Assembly (NCBI GenBank): GCA_938084085.1
Contig: CALKDV010000212.1
Span: 1 to 7,455 of the forward strand
Length of the DNA: 7,455 nucleotides
DNA from: an uncultured Nannocystaceae bacterium
GTDB taxonomy: Bacteria; Myxococcota_A; Polyangia; Nannocystales; Nannocystaceae
Direction of reading: 5' to 3'
Shown here: piece after piece, positions 5,627 to 7,455 of the stretch
Numbering within the stretch: position 1 is the stretch's first letter
Layout: each line of letters opens with the position of its first letter
The notes under the pieces: generated by a model
Told to the model about the DNA's origin: nothing
The model's database searches: none
The model's input: the letters and a program-made list of their open reading frames with translations, nothing else
Position numbers and translations under genes: made by a program

Positions 5627-7455
5627 CTAGTTATTCTGACCGTCGCTCACCCACTCGTCGATCATCGTGCGGTCCCGGTCCACAGTTCCATAGGTGGAAC
5701 CATTCACATAGTCCATGCCTCCCCCGGCATCCGTCAGGGACGAAGCACATCCACCTTTCGTTTGACCGGAGCAAAGATAGGAGGAGAGCTGCGACTGGTT
5801 ATATGCCTTTGTACTCACCGAATTCCCGATGCAGTGACCTCCAAGCGACAACGTACAATCGGTTGCGAGGTCACCTCCGTGGCACCCCGAGCAGCTCGAT
5901 GTGAAGATCGGCCACACGGCCGCCCACTCCACAGTGCCGCACGTGGACCCGCTGAAACCGGAATTACAGACGCACGTGGCGACACCACCAGAGTCGCTGC
6001 ACGCTCCTGAGTTAATGCCCCCGTACGCGACGTTGGTGAGCGTACCGTCACAGTTCGGACTTGCGGTGGAACACGTCGCGAGGCAGGTATTATTGAAGTT
6101 GTTGTCCTGGTAGCCGTTGATGCAGTTGCACCTAGACCTCTGTCCCGCGTTGTTCGAACACGAAGACGGAGAGTTCTCCCCGTACCACGTCGACGAGCAA
6201 TTTGTTGAGCAACTCCAGTTTGATCCATAGCCGTTGCACGAGTTGTTACATCCGTAATTGCCGTCTGCGCCCCCGTCATCGCATGTCTCGGCGAACCCAG
6301 GGTCTGTGCCGCCCGTGTTTGAAGACGTTCGCCGGAAGCCGTCGTTGCAGACATTCCACTGACAGCTATTGAGACACGCGTTGGCGTTGCTCGTGTCTCC
6401 ATCGTCGCACTGCTCGCCGTCCGCGGTGTTGACGTAGGTGTCTCCACACTGCGACAACAGGCATGTTCCCCCGTTGCACAGGGCCGTATTTGCCCCGGAC
6501 GTGTCGCAGGCCTCGCCGTCGGCGCCGTTGGCGTAGCCGTCCCCGCAGGTCGACGGCTGGCACGCGTACTCGGGGTTGGCAGCGTCGAAGCCGTTGCACG
6601 TGGCCGAGTCCCCGCTGTCATCGCACGTCTCGACGCCGAGCGCGCCAAGAGGGGTGGACGCGCTGTTGACGTAGCCGTCCCCGCAGGTGGGCACTTCGCA
6701 GTTCGCGGAGGCGGCCTGGGCCGCCGCGCTGTTGCCGTTGCATCCCGCGGTGTCCGTGGTGCCGAGGCCGTTGTCGCAGCCCTCCCCGCGGGTGGCGTTC
6801 GTATCGCCGTCGCCGCAGCTCGCGGCGGTGCAGTTTGTGTCGCAAGAGGCGGTCTCGCCACCGCTGCCCGCACCGTCGCCGTCGCACTGCTCGGTGCCGT
6901 TGACGAAACCGTCGCCGCAGATACCGTCGCAGGCGCTGGGCTGCCCCACGCAGGCCCACCCGGTCTCGACGGTGCAAGTGGACGAGCAGCCATCATCGTC
7001 ATCGGTGTTGTTGTCATCGCAGGCCTCGGAGCCTCCCACGAACCCATCTCCGCAGTTCGCGGATGAGATGCCGAAGCGAATGGAGATCGAGCCGCTGGTC
7101 ACATTCGATGCGTTGGCCTCGGTGGGCGCCGCGACGACAATGTCATCCGCGCCGTCCCCGTTGAAATCGCCCGCCGCGAACGCCATCCCCCAGTTATCGT
7201 CGGCCTCACTGACCTCTCCGAAGCACTCCTGGTAGAAGGCGCCTCCCGGGGTGAGCGAGGTGGTGCTGCCAAGGAACAGCGAGAATGCGCCCGCGCCAGC
7301 GTTCCCGCGCGCGGCCTCACCCGGGTGACCCACGACCACGTCGGACAACCCGTCGCCGTTGAAATCGCCGGTGAACACCGCCTGACCGAATAGGTCCCCG
7401 TCGGCCTCCGTCATGTTCGCGACGTGGGTCTCCTGGTCGAGCTCGTTCCAGGTGG
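5627..7455 (-). CDS. Secreted FG-GAP/DUF4215 protein with C-terminal c-type haem domain (5' end outside window)
   Basis: The frame is open from the window edge to a TAG at 5629-5627 and gives 608 visible residues. The ATG at 7414 is internal, because the frame continues upstream of it with plausible FG-GAP sequence (THVANMTEADGDLFGQA). Modules by visible residue are two FG-GAP calcium loops (DFNGDGLSD 30-38, DFNGDGADD 96-104), seven DUF4215 units opening at cysteines 134, 179, 213, 257, 303, 336 and 369, an Asn/Ser/Cys-rich stretch (about 400-443), an EGF-like module (444-505) and a haem c domain with CSGCH at 521-525. FG-GAP repeats usually form a beta-propeller, so more blades are expected outside the window. 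The C terminus ends in WVSDGQNN with no hydrophobic sorting tail. Export is inferred from the modules, as the signal peptide is not visible. Its role may be a surface-bound redox or sensing protein; this is speculative. Confidence 0.93.
   Translation of the reverse strand, partial: TWNELDQETHVANMTEADGDLFGQAVFTGDFNGDGLSDVVVGHPGEAARGNAGAGAFSLFLGSTTSLTPGGAFYQECFGEVSEADDNWGMAFAAGDFNGDGADDIVVAAPTEANASNVTSGSISIRFGISSANCGDGFVGGSEACDDNNTDDDDGCSSTCTVETGWACVGQPSACDGICGDGFVNGTEQCDGDGAGSGGETASCDTNCTAASCGDGDTNATRGEGCDNGLGTTDTAGCNGNSAAAQAASANCEVPTCGDGYVNSASTPLGALGVETCDDSGDSATCNGFDAANPEYACQPSTCGDGYANGADGEACDTSGANTALCNGGTCLLSQCGDTYVNTADGEQCDDGDTSNANACLNSCQWNVCNDGFRRTSSNTGGTDPGFAETCDDGGADGNYGCNNSCNGYGSNWSCSTNCSSTWYGENSPSSCSNNAGQRSRCNCINGYQDNNFNNTCLATCSTASPNCDGTLTNVAYGGINSGACSDSGGVATCVCNSGFSGSTCGTVEWAAVWPIFTSSCSGCHGGDLATDCTLSLGGHCIGNSVSTKAYNQSQLSSYLCSGQTKGGCASSLTDAGGGMDYVNGSTYGTVDRDRTMIDEWVSDGQNN
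5630..5929 (-). other. C-terminal cytochrome c-like haem domain (CSGCH)
   Basis: The segment starts EWAAVWPIFTSSCSGCHGG. The CxxCH motif at 5879-5893 is the covalent haem c attachment site, and the preceding 'vWPIf..sC..CH' is typical of small bacterial cytochrome c domains. Met580 in GGGMDYV is a candidate distal ligand. The ending 'MIDEWVSDGQ' resembles the usual 'I..WI..G' closing helix. Four more cysteines (533, 541, 561, 569) lie within the domain, which is unusual. The haem-binding assignment is strong; redox function is inferred. Confidence 0.8.
5939..6124 (-). other. EGF-like module with GYQDN motif
   Basis: Visible residues 444-505 begin CINGYQDNNFNNTC and end with the EGF-like CSDSGGVATCVCNSGFSG and a final TC. 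The ninth EGF-like module of the neighbouring lipoprotein (about 3156-3302) has the same order: C-x2-GYQDN-x4-TC, then CxDSxGxATCxC and a closing cysteine. The module sits directly before the haem domain, so it probably acts as a rigid connector. Confidence 0.7.
6236..7054 (-). other. Seven DUF4215 cysteine-rich units
   Basis: Units open with CGDGFVGGSEAC, CGDGFVNGTEQC, CGDGDTNATRGEGC, CGDGYVNS, CGDGYANGADGEAC, CGDTYVNTADGEQC and CNDGFRR. The first is the most canonical (DDDDGCSSTC, GWACVG). Later units have longer inserts and more divergent cysteine spacing, and the last has lost the first Gly of CGDG. Unlike the neighbouring lipoprotein gene, no regular three-unit super-repeat is seen here. 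Confidence 0.88.
7070..7402 (-). other. FG-GAP (integrin alpha-like) repeats with calcium loops
   Basis: Two repeats are visible. Each has an FG or WG turn (DLFGQAV and DNWGMAF) followed by a D-x-N-x-D-G-x-x-D calcium loop (DFNGDGLSD and DFNGDGADD) and a hydrophobic strand ending in GHP or AAP. These are the hallmarks of integrin-alpha-type beta-propeller blades. A full propeller usually needs six or seven blades, so most of the domain lies beyond the window. Confidence 0.88.

Noticed and set aside
5815..7047. A 410-codon minus-strand frame inside the haem protein gene
   Set aside because: Wrong-phase reading of the DUF4215 region; Thr/Ala/Arg-rich and without motifs.

Overview
The window is G+C-rich DNA (two sampled 60-base lines counted 73% and 52%). 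It holds parts of two very large, cysteine-rich, secreted modular proteins, both on the minus strand. The dominant module is the short disulfide repeat CGDGxxxxxExCDDG, known as DUF4215 or the myxococcus cysteine-rich repeat. It is combined with EGF-like, thrombospondin type 3 and FG-GAP modules. This mix is typical of Myxococcota, especially the large-genome Polyangia/Nannocystales-type lineages; the organism call is an inference from domain content only.

Layout, read in the direction of transcription (right to left). (1) 7455-5627 is the 3' part of a gene whose start lies outside the window. It encodes two visible FG-GAP calcium loops, seven DUF4215 units, an Asn/Ser-rich stretch, an EGF-like module and a C-terminal domain with one c-type haem motif (CSGCH). 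(2) 5626-4923 is a 704-base gap with no convincing gene. It contains several dyads, a nested fold at 5472-5520, an imperfect tandem repeat at 5244-5293 and an A+T-richer patch near 5085-5170 that probably carries the promoter of the next gene. (3) 4922-1 is one uninterrupted reading frame of 1640 codons with no stop before the window edge. It encodes a lipoprotein signal peptide, an acidic linker, a beta-rich domain, nine EGF-like modules, a thrombospondin type 3 calcium-binding block and at least nineteen DUF4215 units. The last five sets of DUF4215 units form a three-unit (A-B-C) higher-order repeat of about 130 residues.

Both products should be exported and heavily disulfide-bonded. The first is likely anchored by lipid at its N terminus; the second carries a haem domain at its C terminus. 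They share a related GYQDN-containing cysteine module, so they belong to one family of cell-surface mosaic proteins. The long gap and the A+T-rich patch suggest separate transcription. No mobile element, RNA gene or CRISPR array was recognised. The most unusual point is a c-type haem domain fused to an array of disulfide repeats.
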